A DNA stretch of 64,000 bases. It comes from Sporosarcina sp. BP05. Its GTDB lineage: Bacteria > Bacillota > Bacilli > Bacillales_A > Planococcaceae. How positions within the stretch are numbered: position 1 is the stretch's first letter; every line of letters begins with the position of its first letter. Made by a program: the position numbers and the translations under genes. Shown in pieces: positions 1 to 7,733 of this stretch. Location of the stretch: positions 248,001 through 312,000 of the forward strand of contig NZ_JACFTD010000001.1 of the NCBI RefSeq assembly GCF_014282005.1. Reading direction: 5' to 3'. The notes under the pieces are model-generated. The model had not been told where the DNA came from. It worked only from the letters and a program-made list of their open reading frames with translations, and ran no database searches.

Positions 1-55
1 GAATGGATCTTATGTAGCTAATCCTATTCCTTGTTCAACTAATGAAGCAGGTTAG
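1..55 (+). CDS. 3' end of a truncated gene at the window edge
   Basis: An open frame enters from the left edge and stops at TAG 53-55, giving a C-terminal tail that ends in PCSTNEAG. Only about 17 residues are visible, so no family can be assigned. The next gene downstream looks like a WapI-type immunity gene, so this tail could be the end of a secreted or polymorphic toxin. That is inference from gene order only. The frame could also be chance. Confidence 0.3.
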   Translation, partial: NGSYVANPIPCSTNEAG

Positions 56-86
56 TTCAAGAAACTTATGCTGAATTTCGTTTTAG

Positions 87-109
87 CCTGATATAATTTA
101 ACTATCAGG
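87..109. promoter_or_regulatory. Candidate promoter with overlapping inverted repeat
   Basis: A perfect -10 box TATAAT lies at 92-97, about 40 bases before the next start codon. It sits inside the inverted repeat CCTGAT-N11-ATCAGG. No good -35 box is visible. The repeat could be an operator or a small hairpin in the leader. Confidence 0.35.
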
Positions 110-133
110 TTCCTGTCTAGAGAGGTGAGTAAT

Positions 134-580
134 ATGAATGAGTTTGTCGTTAGAGGCAACCAAGGTTTTATACGTTTTGAGTTGATAGAAGTTTTTGGAT
201 TTCCTAAAGACACAAGTCATAATGGCGGTTATGATGCTAAAGCAATAGTAGAAATTAAGAGTGGAAAATATTATGTACAAGGCGACCTGTGGTTTACCAC
301 AGGAGAAGTATTTGAGTTTTATGACCAATTAAAAAGGTGTAATAGCGAACTAAAAGGAGAAGCCACCTTTTGGAGTTCCGAGGCGAATCTAAAGATAGAT
401 ATTAAATTTAACAATCTAGGACAAATCATAATACAAGGGTATTTTAAAGAACAATCGGGTAAAGATAATGAATTACAATTTGAAATGGATAGCGACCAAA
501 GCTTTATCCCTTCAACACTAGAAGAATTAAAGGAATTTGTATCTTATTATGGAGATATGAAAGGTGTACGAAACAATTAG
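134..580 (+). CDS. WapI-family immunity-like protein
   Basis: This encodes about 148 residues. The N-terminal pattern (short start, FELIEVFGFP, then TSHNGGYDAKAIVEIKSG) resembles small cytosolic proteins annotated as WapI-family immunity proteins, which neutralise a contact-dependent toxin made by the same cell. There is no signal peptide or membrane segment. The frame opens at a GTG at 125, but GAGGTGAG at 123-129 is an obvious ribosome site for the ATG at 134, so I start there. The gene upstream is cut by the window edge, so a partner toxin cannot be confirmed. A hairpin terminator follows at 660. The family call rests on recalled similarity. Confidence 0.6.
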   Translation: MNEFVVRGNQGFIRFELIEVFGFPKDTSHNGGYDAKAIVEIKSGKYYVQGDLWFTTGEVFEFYDQLKRCNSELKGEATFWSSEANLKIDIKFNNLGQIIIQGYFKEQSGKDNELQFEMDSDQSFIPSTLEELKEFVSYYGDMKGVRNN

Positions 581-659
581 TGCCTTTTATGTAGGGTAAA
601 ACCGATTGTCTTCAAGTAAGGGGTGCTTTAGTAAAATTTGGATAGTAAATATACTTTCA

Positions 660-685
660 AAAACGCTCGGATTGAGCGTTTTAAT
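660..685 (+). terminator. Rho-independent terminator
   Basis: AAAACGCTC pairs with GAGCGTTTT around a 5-base loop, followed by a short T-rich stretch. It lies about 80 bases after the immunity-like gene. Confidence 0.65.
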
Positions 686-821
686 TTGCCATTTATATTG
701 TTAATTTGCTGTTGAAACATATGCCGATTAGTATGATATTTACACTGTCAATAGCGTTTTTCTCTCCATCAACCGAACGCTTTCGAAATACTTTGGGGCA
801 TAACTATTTGCCGCTCTATCT

Positions 822-2495
822 TCACCTATTGTAAAGGATTTCAAAGGAATTTCCACCTGACTTTTTGGCATCATACATCGCATTATCAGCATTTTTCAAT
901 ATGGTGGATACAGTTGCCTCAGTGGATAATACAAGTGAAATTCCCATGCTTGCGGTAACGTTCAGCGTAGTATGCTTGATTGACCATTGTGCTTCCATCG
1001 CACGTTGGATATTAATTGCAGTTTCCTTTGCAAGTTCTGCTGTTTCCACCTTAGGTAACAAGAGAATGAATTCATCACCGCCAAGACGGGCAGCAATAGC
1101 GTCTTTGGGTATACTTCCACATAATCTCCTACCGAATTCTATGATTACACAGTCACCTATTTCATGGCCATATTGATCATTGATACCTTTGAAATGGTCG
1201 ATATCCAAAAGAAATACCGTAAAACCATTACCCCCATTCTGAAAATGATCCAATTCCATTAGTAGCTGATCTGTGAAAAATCGACGATTGGGTAAATTCG
1301 TTAAAAAATCACGGTATGCAAAATACTCAAGTTGCTCTTCATGCTTTTTTTGCAACGTAATATCGCGGATAATTATCACCATATGTTTAAACTTATTCCG
1401 TGCATCATAAACTGGAGTGGCCTTTAATTCCGACCAAAGCCATCCATTCAACTTATGCTTTATCCTCAAACGTATACTGCATGTTGTTGCTTCCCGAAGT
1501 GCTTGTACAAAATTCTGTTCCATGCGAGAAACATCTTCCAGATGCACATGCCAAGACAATGATTTCGCAGTGTATTCCGTGGAATCGTACCCGTAAATTT
1601 GGTTACTAGAAGGAGAAACGTAGAGGTACTCCTGCTTGTCATTTATCAACACGATGACGTCCTGGGCATTCTTTGCAATGATCCGAAAATGTTTTTCGCT
1701 TTCAACGAATTTATTGCTCATGTCATCCAGTTCTCTTAAATCCTTCACAATTGCATAAATGCCTACGACTTTATCCCGCACTTCAATCGGTGTGAAGTTG
1801 ACGAGACAGCTGACACTTGCGCCTAATTTCTCAAGAAAGGTTATACGCTGATCATTAAGCCCATACTCCAATACCTGTTGAAATGATTTAATGGAAAAAA
1901 CAGGATCACTTGTATCAAGGAATTCGATAAGTGCCCTACCTTTTAATTCATCTAGCGAATAGCCACTGATTTTTTCAACAGCCGTATTGCCGCTCAGAAT
2001 AACTCCACTTAAATCGGTCGTAAAAACGGCATCAGTATTATTCTCGAACAACGAGCGATAACGTGATTTACTTTCAACAAGCTTATTCCACGAATCTTCA
2101 CTTTCCAATTTCGCAACTTTTTCATTTGTAACGTCTTTCACAACGCCAACAATATGCGTATATGCGCCCGTCTTGTCGAATAAGGGTGTCAATCTAGCCT
2201 CAGAATAACGTCTAATTCCTGAAGGCGATTTATAGGAGTCTTCATAAGTCGTCGTTTTGTTAGTGTTCAATACTTTTCCATATTCGTCGTTCAATAAAAT
2301 ACTTAGTTCTTCATCATGCACTTCACTAAATGTTTTGCCGATAGCATTTTGGTCCAAGTTGGTTTTCTCAATAGCCACGTGATTAAAAAAGGCATAGGTA
2401 AAGGTAAAATCTTCTTCAACTTTCACGATAAACACCATATCTACGAGCACTTCTAACAAAGCGGTATCAAAAGGCAACATAATTTCCCGGACCAT
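822..2495 (-). CDS. Diguanylate cyclase with three PAS domains
   Basis: A 557-residue cytosolic signalling protein that probably makes cyclic di-GMP from two GTP. Three PAS-like sensor domains occupy roughly residues 8-125, 145-260 and 268-385. A GGDEF domain fills the C-terminus, with an intact GGDEF motif near residues 472-476. The four residues where the inhibitory RxxD I-site normally sits read PKDA, so product inhibition through a canonical I-site is not expected. No membrane segment is visible, so the signal is probably internal (redox, ligand or light; the cofactor cannot be told). The start ATG at 2495 follows AAAGGAAA. The gene stands alone, and the ligand is unknown. Confidence 0.9.
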   Translation of the reverse strand: MVREIMLPFDTALLEVLVDMVFIVKVEEDFTFTYAFFNHVAIEKTNLDQNAIGKTFSEVHDEELSILLNDEYGKVLNTNKTTTYEDSYKSPSGIRRYSEARLTPLFDKTGAYTHIVGVVKDVTNEKVAKLESEDSWNKLVESKSRYRSLFENNTDAVFTTDLSGVILSGNTAVEKISGYSLDELKGRALIEFLDTSDPVFSIKSFQQVLEYGLNDQRITFLEKLGASVSCLVNFTPIEVRDKVVGIYAIVKDLRELDDMSNKFVESEKHFRIIAKNAQDVIVLINDKQEYLYVSPSSNQIYGYDSTEYTAKSLSWHVHLEDVSRMEQNFVQALREATTCSIRLRIKHKLNGWLWSELKATPVYDARNKFKHMVIIIRDITLQKKHEEQLEYFAYRDFLTNLPNRRFFTDQLLMELDHFQNGGNGFTVFLLDIDHFKGINDQYGHEIGDCVIIEFGRRLCGSIPKDAIAARLGGDEFILLLPKVETAELAKETAINIQRAMEAQWSIKHTTLNVTASMGISLVLSTEATVSTILKNADNAMYDAKKSGGNSFEILYNR

Positions 2496-2650
2496 TCAGA
2501 ATTTCCTTTCTCAAAAAACAGTAGTGCATTTCTACCTAAATGTTCATATTTCAATATACTCCCAATATAAAGTACTATTAAAGCATAGAGGTAAAGAAAT
2601 AGTAAGTTTTTAATTTGGTTGCAAGTAAAATTGCTATGAACTAACGATTC

Positions 2651-2687
2651 CTAAAAAAAAAGAACCCTTATACATCAAGGGTTCTAC
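2651..2687 (-). terminator. Terminator of the tRNA-Ala transcript
   Basis: On the minus strand AGAACCCTT pairs with AAGGGTTCT around a 7-base loop and runs into eight T residues. It lies 17 bases downstream of the tRNA. Confidence 0.85.
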
Positions 2688-2703
2688 GTATTTTAAAAAT
2701 ATA

Positions 2704-2776
2704 TGGAGCATAGGGGGCTCGAACCCCTGACCTCTTCACTGCCAGCGAAGCACTCTCCCAGCTGAGCTAATGCCCC
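2704..2776 (-). tRNA. tRNA-Ala (anticodon GGC)
   Basis: The minus strand folds into a full cloverleaf. The acceptor is GGGGCAT paired with ATGCTCC, and the D-arm is GCTC/GAGT. The anticodon stem CTTCG/CGAAG carries loop CTGGCAG, whose anticodon GGC reads GCC/GCU alanine codons. The T-arm is AGGGG/CCCCT with TTCGAGC. Base 73 is A and the CCA end is not encoded. A promoter and a terminator flank it, so it is a single-gene transcript. Confidence 0.96.
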
Positions 2777-2796
2777 GTATCTTTGATACAATAAGA

Positions 2797-2825
2797 AGTA
2801 TAGCAAGATGATTCGAAAAAGACAA
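2797..2825 (-). promoter_or_regulatory. Sigma-A promoter of tRNA-Ala
   Basis: On the minus strand TTGTCT (2825-2820) and TATACT (2802-2797) are separated by exactly 17 bases. Transcription would begin a few bases before the tRNA 5' end at 2776. The promoter lies within the 68-base gap to the divergent DUF2804 gene. Confidence 0.75.
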
Positions 2826-2844
2826 TAGGCAGGGGGAAGTCTAT

Positions 2845-3864
2845 ATGCAGCATGCAGAAAGAGAAATTACCGAACCCGTTGCGTTATGTGACGACAAAGG
2901 GTTATTGAATCCAGAAGCAATCGGCTTCGCACGTCAGCCTTTCATCCAGAGCAATCTCAAGAACCACTTCATGCGCAAGAAGAAGTGGAATTATTGGTGT
3001 GTTTACGGGGAAGATTTGTTATTTTCCGCAACGATTAGCCATCTCGATTATGCAGCTGTCTGCTTTGTCTATATTTTAAATTATGAAACGCAGCGATTTT
3101 ATGAAAAGCAGGTAACGATTCCAATTGGGCGCAATGTGAAAATGCCTGAAAACGTACTGGATGGCGTTAAATTTGTGAATGACAACCTGACTGTGCAAAT
3201 CATACATATTCAAGGCGAAACACATCTGTCCGTGACCATCCCAGACTTTGATAATGAAGTACTGCATGCAGATTTCCACATTGGACATCCAGTTGACGAT
3301 GAATCATTGAATGTTGTTATACCTAGGAGCAGGGACATTTTCCAGTTCACAGCTAAGCACCATTCATTACCAACATCCGGGTTCGTTAAAATCGGCGACA
3401 AACGGTATGATTTCAATCCAGATTATAGTTTTGCTGTTCTCGATTATGGTAGAGGTATTTGGCCGCGAAAAGCAGAATGGAACTGGGCAATGGCATCGCA
3501 ACGACTTGGTGGTCGTCGCATTGGACTTAATTTCGGTGGTAAATGGACGGATGGGACAGGCATGACTGAAAATGCGGTATTCGTTGATGGTTTGATGACC
3601 AAAATTCATGAGGATGTTCTGTTTACATACAATAATAAAAACTTCATGATGCCTTGGAAAATTCGAACGAAGTTCTCAGACACCGTCAATATAACATTTA
3701 CGCCTTTTTTTGAACGTGTTTCTATGACGAATGTCCGACTCGTACGCACAGAAGTCCATCAAGTAGTCGGTTACTTCAACGGGACAGTACGCTTACATGA
3801 CGGCTCCATCCTACAAATTCGCAACATGCTTGGCACCACGGAAGAACATATCGCGAAATGGTAA
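2845..3864 (+). CDS. DUF2804 family protein
   Basis: This encodes 339 residues. It matches the DUF2804 pattern as I know it: an early TEPVALCDDKGLLNPEAIGFAR segment, a tryptophan-rich core (KKKWNYWCVYGEDLLFSATI) and a late GRRIGLNFGGKWTDGTGMTENA motif. The family is widespread and probably all-beta, with no proven activity; a carbohydrate- or lipid-related role is sometimes suggested. There is no signal peptide or membrane segment, so it should be cytosolic. The start ATG follows AGGGGGAA. It is monocistronic with its own terminator and diverges from tRNA-Ala. Confidence 0.85.
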   Translation: MQHAEREITEPVALCDDKGLLNPEAIGFARQPFIQSNLKNHFMRKKKWNYWCVYGEDLLFSATISHLDYAAVCFVYILNYETQRFYEKQVTIPIGRNVKMPENVLDGVKFVNDNLTVQIIHIQGETHLSVTIPDFDNEVLHADFHIGHPVDDESLNVVIPRSRDIFQFTAKHHSLPTSGFVKIGDKRYDFNPDYSFAVLDYGRGIWPRKAEWNWAMASQRLGGRRIGLNFGGKWTDGTGMTENAVFVDGLMTKIHEDVLFTYNNKNFMMPWKIRTKFSDTVNITFTPFFERVSMTNVRLVRTEVHQVVGYFNGTVRLHDGSILQIRNMLGTTEEHIAKW

Positions 3865-3904
3865 GTAACTCGATTGAATTTGCACATTATACATTCCTTT
3901 TACT

Positions 3905-3929
3905 AGCCGGCTAAAATGCCGGTTTTTTT
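3905..3929 (+). terminator. Rho-independent terminator
   Basis: CCGGC and GCCGG flank a TAAAAT loop and are followed by seven T residues, just after the DUF2804 gene. Confidence 0.85.
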
Positions 3930-4012
3930 ATTTGTGTACGTATTTTGTTTAGAAAGTAGGTTTTTAGGCAAAATAATAGATAAGACAACAGATCCGAAAG
4001 GCAGTGAGTTTT

Positions 4013-4483
4013 TTGAGGAAATTGAATGCAGTAGGTACAATCGTTATTACAGGTGCATTGCTAATGGGCGGCTGCGGCAACTTCGGGAAAAATGCAGATA
4101 AGCCAAACCGCGAAGAAGCAGTAATTATTAATGAAGATGAGAAAGTCGGCGGATCCATCGAAACTGGTGATGGATACGGTTTTACGTCATTCGATCTTGA
4201 AATCGATATCGATGGCAAAGATGCAATTGACGCTAATTACGATGTGACAAAAAAAGCAAATGCAGATTATGAAAATAAACTGCAGAATATCAAGCTAAAA
4301 GATAATAAAGCGATGGATGAGCTCAACAAAATGTTCATAGAAATTCGTATTACAAAAGATACACCTCAACAAGAAGTGATTGATAAGGTTCTCCAATGGT
4401 TTGGGTTGGAAACTTACTCAAAATTCGACCTTGAAGTCGATTTTGACGATGGTACGTTACTCAATATCGAAGATGTTAAGTGA
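4013..4483 (+). CDS. YusW-like lipoprotein, copy 1
   Basis: A predicted secreted lipoprotein of about 156 residues. A basic N-terminus and hydrophobic stretch end in LLMGGC, a lipobox-like site where Cys would be lipidated. The mature part carries YGFTSFDLEIDIDG and, near the C-terminus, YSKFDLEVDFDDGT. These paired motifs fit the YusW-like family, whose function is unknown. The frame could start at GTG 4004, but TTG at 4013 aligns with the start of the next gene and has better spacing from AAAGG at 3997, so I prefer TTG. The following gene is a clear paralogue, with its own terminator between them. Confidence 0.75.
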   Translation: MRKLNAVGTIVITGALLMGGCGNFGKNADKPNREEAVIINEDEKVGGSIETGDGYGFTSFDLEIDIDGKDAIDANYDVTKKANADYENKLQNIKLKDNKAMDELNKMFIEIRITKDTPQQEVIDKVLQWFGLETYSKFDLEVDFDDGTLLNIEDVK

Positions 4484-4521
4484 TGGTTGAAAGAGCTAGA
4501 ATATATATCATATTTCATTTT

Positions 4522-4549
4522 AAAACCAGCTAAGCTGCTGGTTTTTTTC
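4522..4549 (+). terminator. Rho-independent terminator
   Basis: AAACCAGC pairs with GCTGGTTT around TAAGCT and continues into a T run, between the two YusW-like genes. Confidence 0.88.
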
Positions 4550-4634
4550 ATTTCATAAAATCCTTATTGTTTAATCTTACAAGATTAGGGTCAAAATATT
4601 ATAGTGGAAAACAAAAACAAAGGGATGTGTAGAT

Positions 4635-5039
4635 TTGATTAAACTAAAACTGTTTGGACTCGTGATCTTAGCCACGGCTTTGATTATAGGCGGATGTGGA
4701 AAAAAGGTACATAACACGGACACTGCATACGGTTTCACTAAATTCGAACTTAAAATCGATGTGAGTGGCGAAGAGGATGTTAAAGCTGAGTACAAAATGA
4801 AAACAAATAAGATTGAAGCGGAATATATAAATAAAGCTCACAAAATTAAACTTAAAGGTGATCCCGCGATGGATGAGCTCAATAAAATTTTCACAGAAAT
4901 AGAACTTACAAAAGATCAATCGCAACAAGATGTAATTGATAAAGTATTGAAGGCGGTCGATGTCGATAACTTCTCGAAATTCAAACTTAAAATCGAATAC
5001 GACAATGGTACAAAGCTAGAGTTTGAAGATGAATTATGA
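4635..5039 (+). CDS. YusW-like lipoprotein, copy 2
   Basis: A 134-residue predicted lipoprotein with signal peptide and lipobox IIGGC, then YGFTKFELKIDVSG and FSKFKLKIEYDNGT motifs. It is homologous to the gene just upstream: both share an AMDELNK(M/I)F core and an (Q)QxVIDKVL segment. It starts with TTG at 4635 behind AAAGGGATG. The pair is a tandem duplication that has diverged substantially, each copy with its own terminator. Function is unknown; a cell-surface location is inferred from the lipobox. Confidence 0.75.
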   Translation: MIKLKLFGLVILATALIIGGCGKKVHNTDTAYGFTKFELKIDVSGEEDVKAEYKMKTNKIEAEYINKAHKIKLKGDPAMDELNKIFTEIELTKDQSQQDVIDKVLKAVDVDNFSKFKLKIEYDNGTKLEFEDEL

Positions 5040-5048
5040 GACTACAGA

Positions 5049-5090
5049 AAAGGCTACAAGGACACAACATCCCTTGTAGCCTTATTTTGT
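5049..5090 (+). terminator. Rho-independent terminator
   Basis: AAGGCTACAAGG pairs perfectly with CCTTGTAGCCTT around a 10-base loop, then a T-rich tail. It ends the second YusW-like gene and lies just before the repeat array. Confidence 0.9.
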
Positions 5091-5110
5091 GCTGTTTTCG
5101 CTCTTCTATT

Positions 5111-5909
5111 CTGTCTAGACTCCAGCGCCTAGCTCGCTGTGGAAAAGATGAAAGAACCAAAAGCCAAAGGGCGGCTTCCGGGTCTTTCCCTTTTTCCTTC
5201 ACGAGCTACACAGGCGCTTCCGCTTTTCTAGACTGTCTAGACTCCAGCGCCTAGCTCGCTGTGGAAAAGATGAATGACCCATAAGCCAAAGGGCGGCTTC
5301 CGGGTCTTTCCCTTTTTCCTTCACGAGCTACACAGGCGCCTTCGCTTTTCTATACTGTCTAGACTCCAGCGCCTAGCTCGCTGTGGAAAAGATGAAAGAA
5401 CCAAAAGCCAAAGGGCGGCTTCCGGGTCTTTCCCTTTTTCCTTCACGAGCTACACAGGCGCTTCCGCTTTTCTAGACTGTCTAGACTCCAGCGCCTAGCT
5501 CGCTGTGGAAAAGATGAAAGAACCAAAAGCCAAAGGGCGGCTTCCGGATCTTTCCCTTTTTCCTTCACGAGCTACACAGGCGCTTCCGCTTTTCTAGACT
5601 GTCTAGGCTCCAGCGGCCAAACGCTCGGGTCATAAGTCATACCAGCTTTGTGGCAAAGTACGCCACTCCGCCGGCACGCCTTATGCCTCCCGCAGGCCTA
5701 CAGGATGTAGGTCATGCAGCCTTTGCCACAGGAAGTGGCGTACTTAGGCTGCGTTCCTTTGAAACGGCCGCCTTCGCTTTTCTATACTGTCTAGACTTCA
5801 GCGCCTAGCTCGCTGTGGAAAAGATGAAAGAACCAAAAGCCAAAGTGCGGCTTCCGGATCTTTCCCTTTTTCCTTCACGAGCTACCCAGGCGCTTACGCT
5901 TTTCTAGAC
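5111..5909. repeat. Tandem array of 122-bp palindromic repeats
   Basis: Four units start at 5111, 5233, 5355 and 5477, exactly 122 bp apart. A fifth unit starts at 5787 after an unrelated 188-bp unit. Each begins CTGTCTAGACTCCAGCGCC. Each unit is an imperfect palindrome: outer arms GTCTAG/CTAGAC, then AGCGCCTAGCTCG against CGAGCTA-cac-AGGCGCT, then GAAAGAACC...AAGCC against GGCTT...TCTTTC. A transcript would fold into one long hairpin. Copies differ at only a few positions, implying recent amplification or gene conversion. Short plus-strand frames through the array are by-products of the repetition. The last unit supplies the stop codon of the neighbouring exporter gene. Confidence 0.9.
5599..5786. 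repeat. Second-family palindromic repeat inside the array
   Basis: This 188-bp unit shares the CTGTCTAG start and the CGCTTTTCTA end with the 122-bp units, but its body differs. It contains GTACGCCACT near 5658 and AGTGGCGTAC near 5734 as inverted arms, with GGCAAA/TTTGCC outside them. The same body, including CTACAGGA(T/A)GTAGGTCATGC, recurs at 34500-34744. It looks like a separate repeat family with the same termini. Confidence 0.8.
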
Positions 5910-7733
5910 TTTCGATTCCAGCAACATATTGTAAAAAACACCTTGTCGTTCAATCAATTCTTCTTGGTTTCCAAACTCTATTAGTTTCCCTTGCTCCATA
6001 ACATAAACGGTATCGGCTTTCCGAACGGTGTTCAATCTATGTGCAATAACAAAACTGGTCCTGCCTTCCATAAGGCGATCGAGTGCTTCCTGGATTTCCA
6101 GCTCTGTCACCGTATCGATACTGCTCGTGGCTTCATCGAGAAGGAGAAGTACTGGATCTGCAACGAGCGCTCTCGCAATTGACAGCAACTGCTTCTGCCC
6201 CTGTGAAATCTCGCCGCCATCTGCCGTCAATACAGTGTCATAGCCCTCTTCCAGCCGACTAATGAAACTATGCGCATTGGCCTGTTTTGCCGCCTTGATG
6301 ACTTCTTCATCTGTGGCGTCAAGTTTTCCATAACGAATATTTTCAAGGACTGTTGCTTCGAATAGAAATGGGTCTTGCAAGACAAATGCCGTCTGGCTAC
6401 GAAGTGTTTTCCGCGGCAACTTGCTAATCGGAATGCCATCGATAAAGATTTCTCCTTTATCGACTTCATAGAACCTGGCAAGCAACTGCATAATCGTTGT
6501 CTTCCCCGCCCCCGTGGCCCCAACAAACGCCGCTGTTTCCCCCGCCTTCACACGAAATGATAAATCGTTAATTGTATAGCCGTCCGTTTCGACTGCATAA
6601 CCGAAGGATACGTTGCGGAATTCGACTTCTCCCCTGAGGATCATATTCACATTTTCCGTCGCCTCATCCTTCTCGACTGGTTCATCCATAATCTTAAAGA
6701 CGCGCTCCGCTCCCGCGATTGCCGACAGCACTGTGTTAAATTGGTTGGCAAGATCATTAAGCGGACGTGTGAACTGGCGTGCAAATTCCGAGAATATGAC
6801 GATTGTCCCGACCGTTACAACGCCGTCCCCTCTTAACGCAAGCAATCCACCCACCCCTGCAACGACCGCAAAACTCGCGTTGTTTAACATATTCATCACT
6901 TTGGGGATAAAGCCAGAGTAAGTCAACGCCCAGAAACCGGTTCGTCGAAGTCGCTCACTCTTCTGCGCAAACTCTTCCATTACACGTTCTTCCTGTGAAA
7001 ATGCTTTGACAATGCGCTGCCCGGAAATCGTTTCTTCAATCATTCCGTTTAACTCGCCCACTGCTTGCTGCTGTTCTTTAAATAAAGGTCCCGTACGGCG
7101 CGTAATCCACCGAATCGCTACGAACATCACTGGAACAATGATCATCGTCAGCAGTGTCAATAACGGGCTTAAGTAAAGCATGACCCCGAACGTTCCGGTC
7201 AGCGTCAAGATGCTTGAAAATACTTGGATGAAAGATGAGTTCAGCGTTTGGCTAACGTTTTCAATATCGTTGGTAATTCGGCTCATCAGTTCACCGTGCT
7301 GCCGTTTATCAAAAAATGTGACTGGCAACTTCTGAAGATGGGCAAACAAGCTCGTCCTTAAGCGGAAAACGGTTTGTTGTGCGATGCCAACCATCCAATA
7401 GTTTTGGAAATACATCGCAAGTGATAAGCCTATATAGATAGCGATAAGCCACCCGATACTTCCGCCTAAACCCGCGAACTTCATTGGAATAATATAGTTA
7501 TCAATAATTTTACCAATCATCAATGGCCCAAGAAGCGCCAGGATTGAACTGACGAAAACAAGTGCGAGCACAGCAATTAGCAGGCCCCGCTGTTCATCGA
7601 CAAGTTGCCATATCCGGTAAAGAACTGATTTCCAGTTACTAGCACGTTCTTTTTTCTTCTTCCCGGTACCATTAATATCTTCCTTTGATAGGATTGGCTC
7701 GTAGCCGAACGGTTTACGAATTGCGCGTAACAT
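5904..7733 (-). CDS. Heterodimeric ABC exporter, subunit with consensus ATPase residues (YfiC type)
   Basis: A 609-residue half-transporter with an N-terminal six-helix membrane domain (roughly residues 50-320) and a C-terminal ATPase. Walker A GATGAGKTT is near 405, Walker B LLLLDE with catalytic Glu near 529, and the switch His lies in VIAHR. Its signature motif is ISQGQ instead of LSGGQ. It should pair with the upstream gene, which has the complementary defects. ATG at 7733 follows GAGGAGGTG, so the longer upstream frame is not used. The genes overlap by 20 bases. The family exports lipophilic drugs or lipids; the substrate is unknown here. The stop codon TAG lies in the terminal GTCTAG of the repeat array. 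Confidence 0.9.
   Translation of the reverse strand: MLRAIRKPFGYEPILSKEDINGTGKKKKERASNWKSVLYRIWQLVDEQRGLLIAVLALVFVSSILALLGPLMIGKIIDNYIIPMKFAGLGGSIGWLIAIYIGLSLAMYFQNYWMVGIAQQTVFRLRTSLFAHLQKLPVTFFDKRQHGELMSRITNDIENVSQTLNSSFIQVFSSILTLTGTFGVMLYLSPLLTLLTMIIVPVMFVAIRWITRRTGPLFKEQQQAVGELNGMIEETISGQRIVKAFSQEERVMEEFAQKSERLRRTGFWALTYSGFIPKVMNMLNNASFAVVAGVGGLLALRGDGVVTVGTIVIFSEFARQFTRPLNDLANQFNTVLSAIAGAERVFKIMDEPVEKDEATENVNMILRGEVEFRNVSFGYAVETDGYTINDLSFRVKAGETAAFVGATGAGKTTIMQLLARFYEVDKGEIFIDGIPISKLPRKTLRSQTAFVLQDPFLFEATVLENIRYGKLDATDEEVIKAAKQANAHSFISRLEEGYDTVLTADGGEISQGQKQLLSIARALVADPVLLLLDEATSSIDTVTELEIQEALDRLMEGRTSFVIAHRLNTVRKADTVYVMEQGKLIEFGNQEELIERQGVFYNMLLESKV

Noticed and set aside
865-1176. Plus-strand frame opposite the GGDEF domain
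   Set aside because: It is a reverse-strand shadow of a well-supported gene, with no ribosome site.
5036-5498. Open frames of 72-74 codons through the repeat array on the plus strand
   Set aside because: The translation simply repeats with the 122-bp units, has no ribosome site and is explained by the palindromic repeats.
5111-5909. Insertion sequence or integron array
   Set aside because: No transposase or integrase frame is inside, and the unit is too short and regular; it is treated as a hairpin repeat family.
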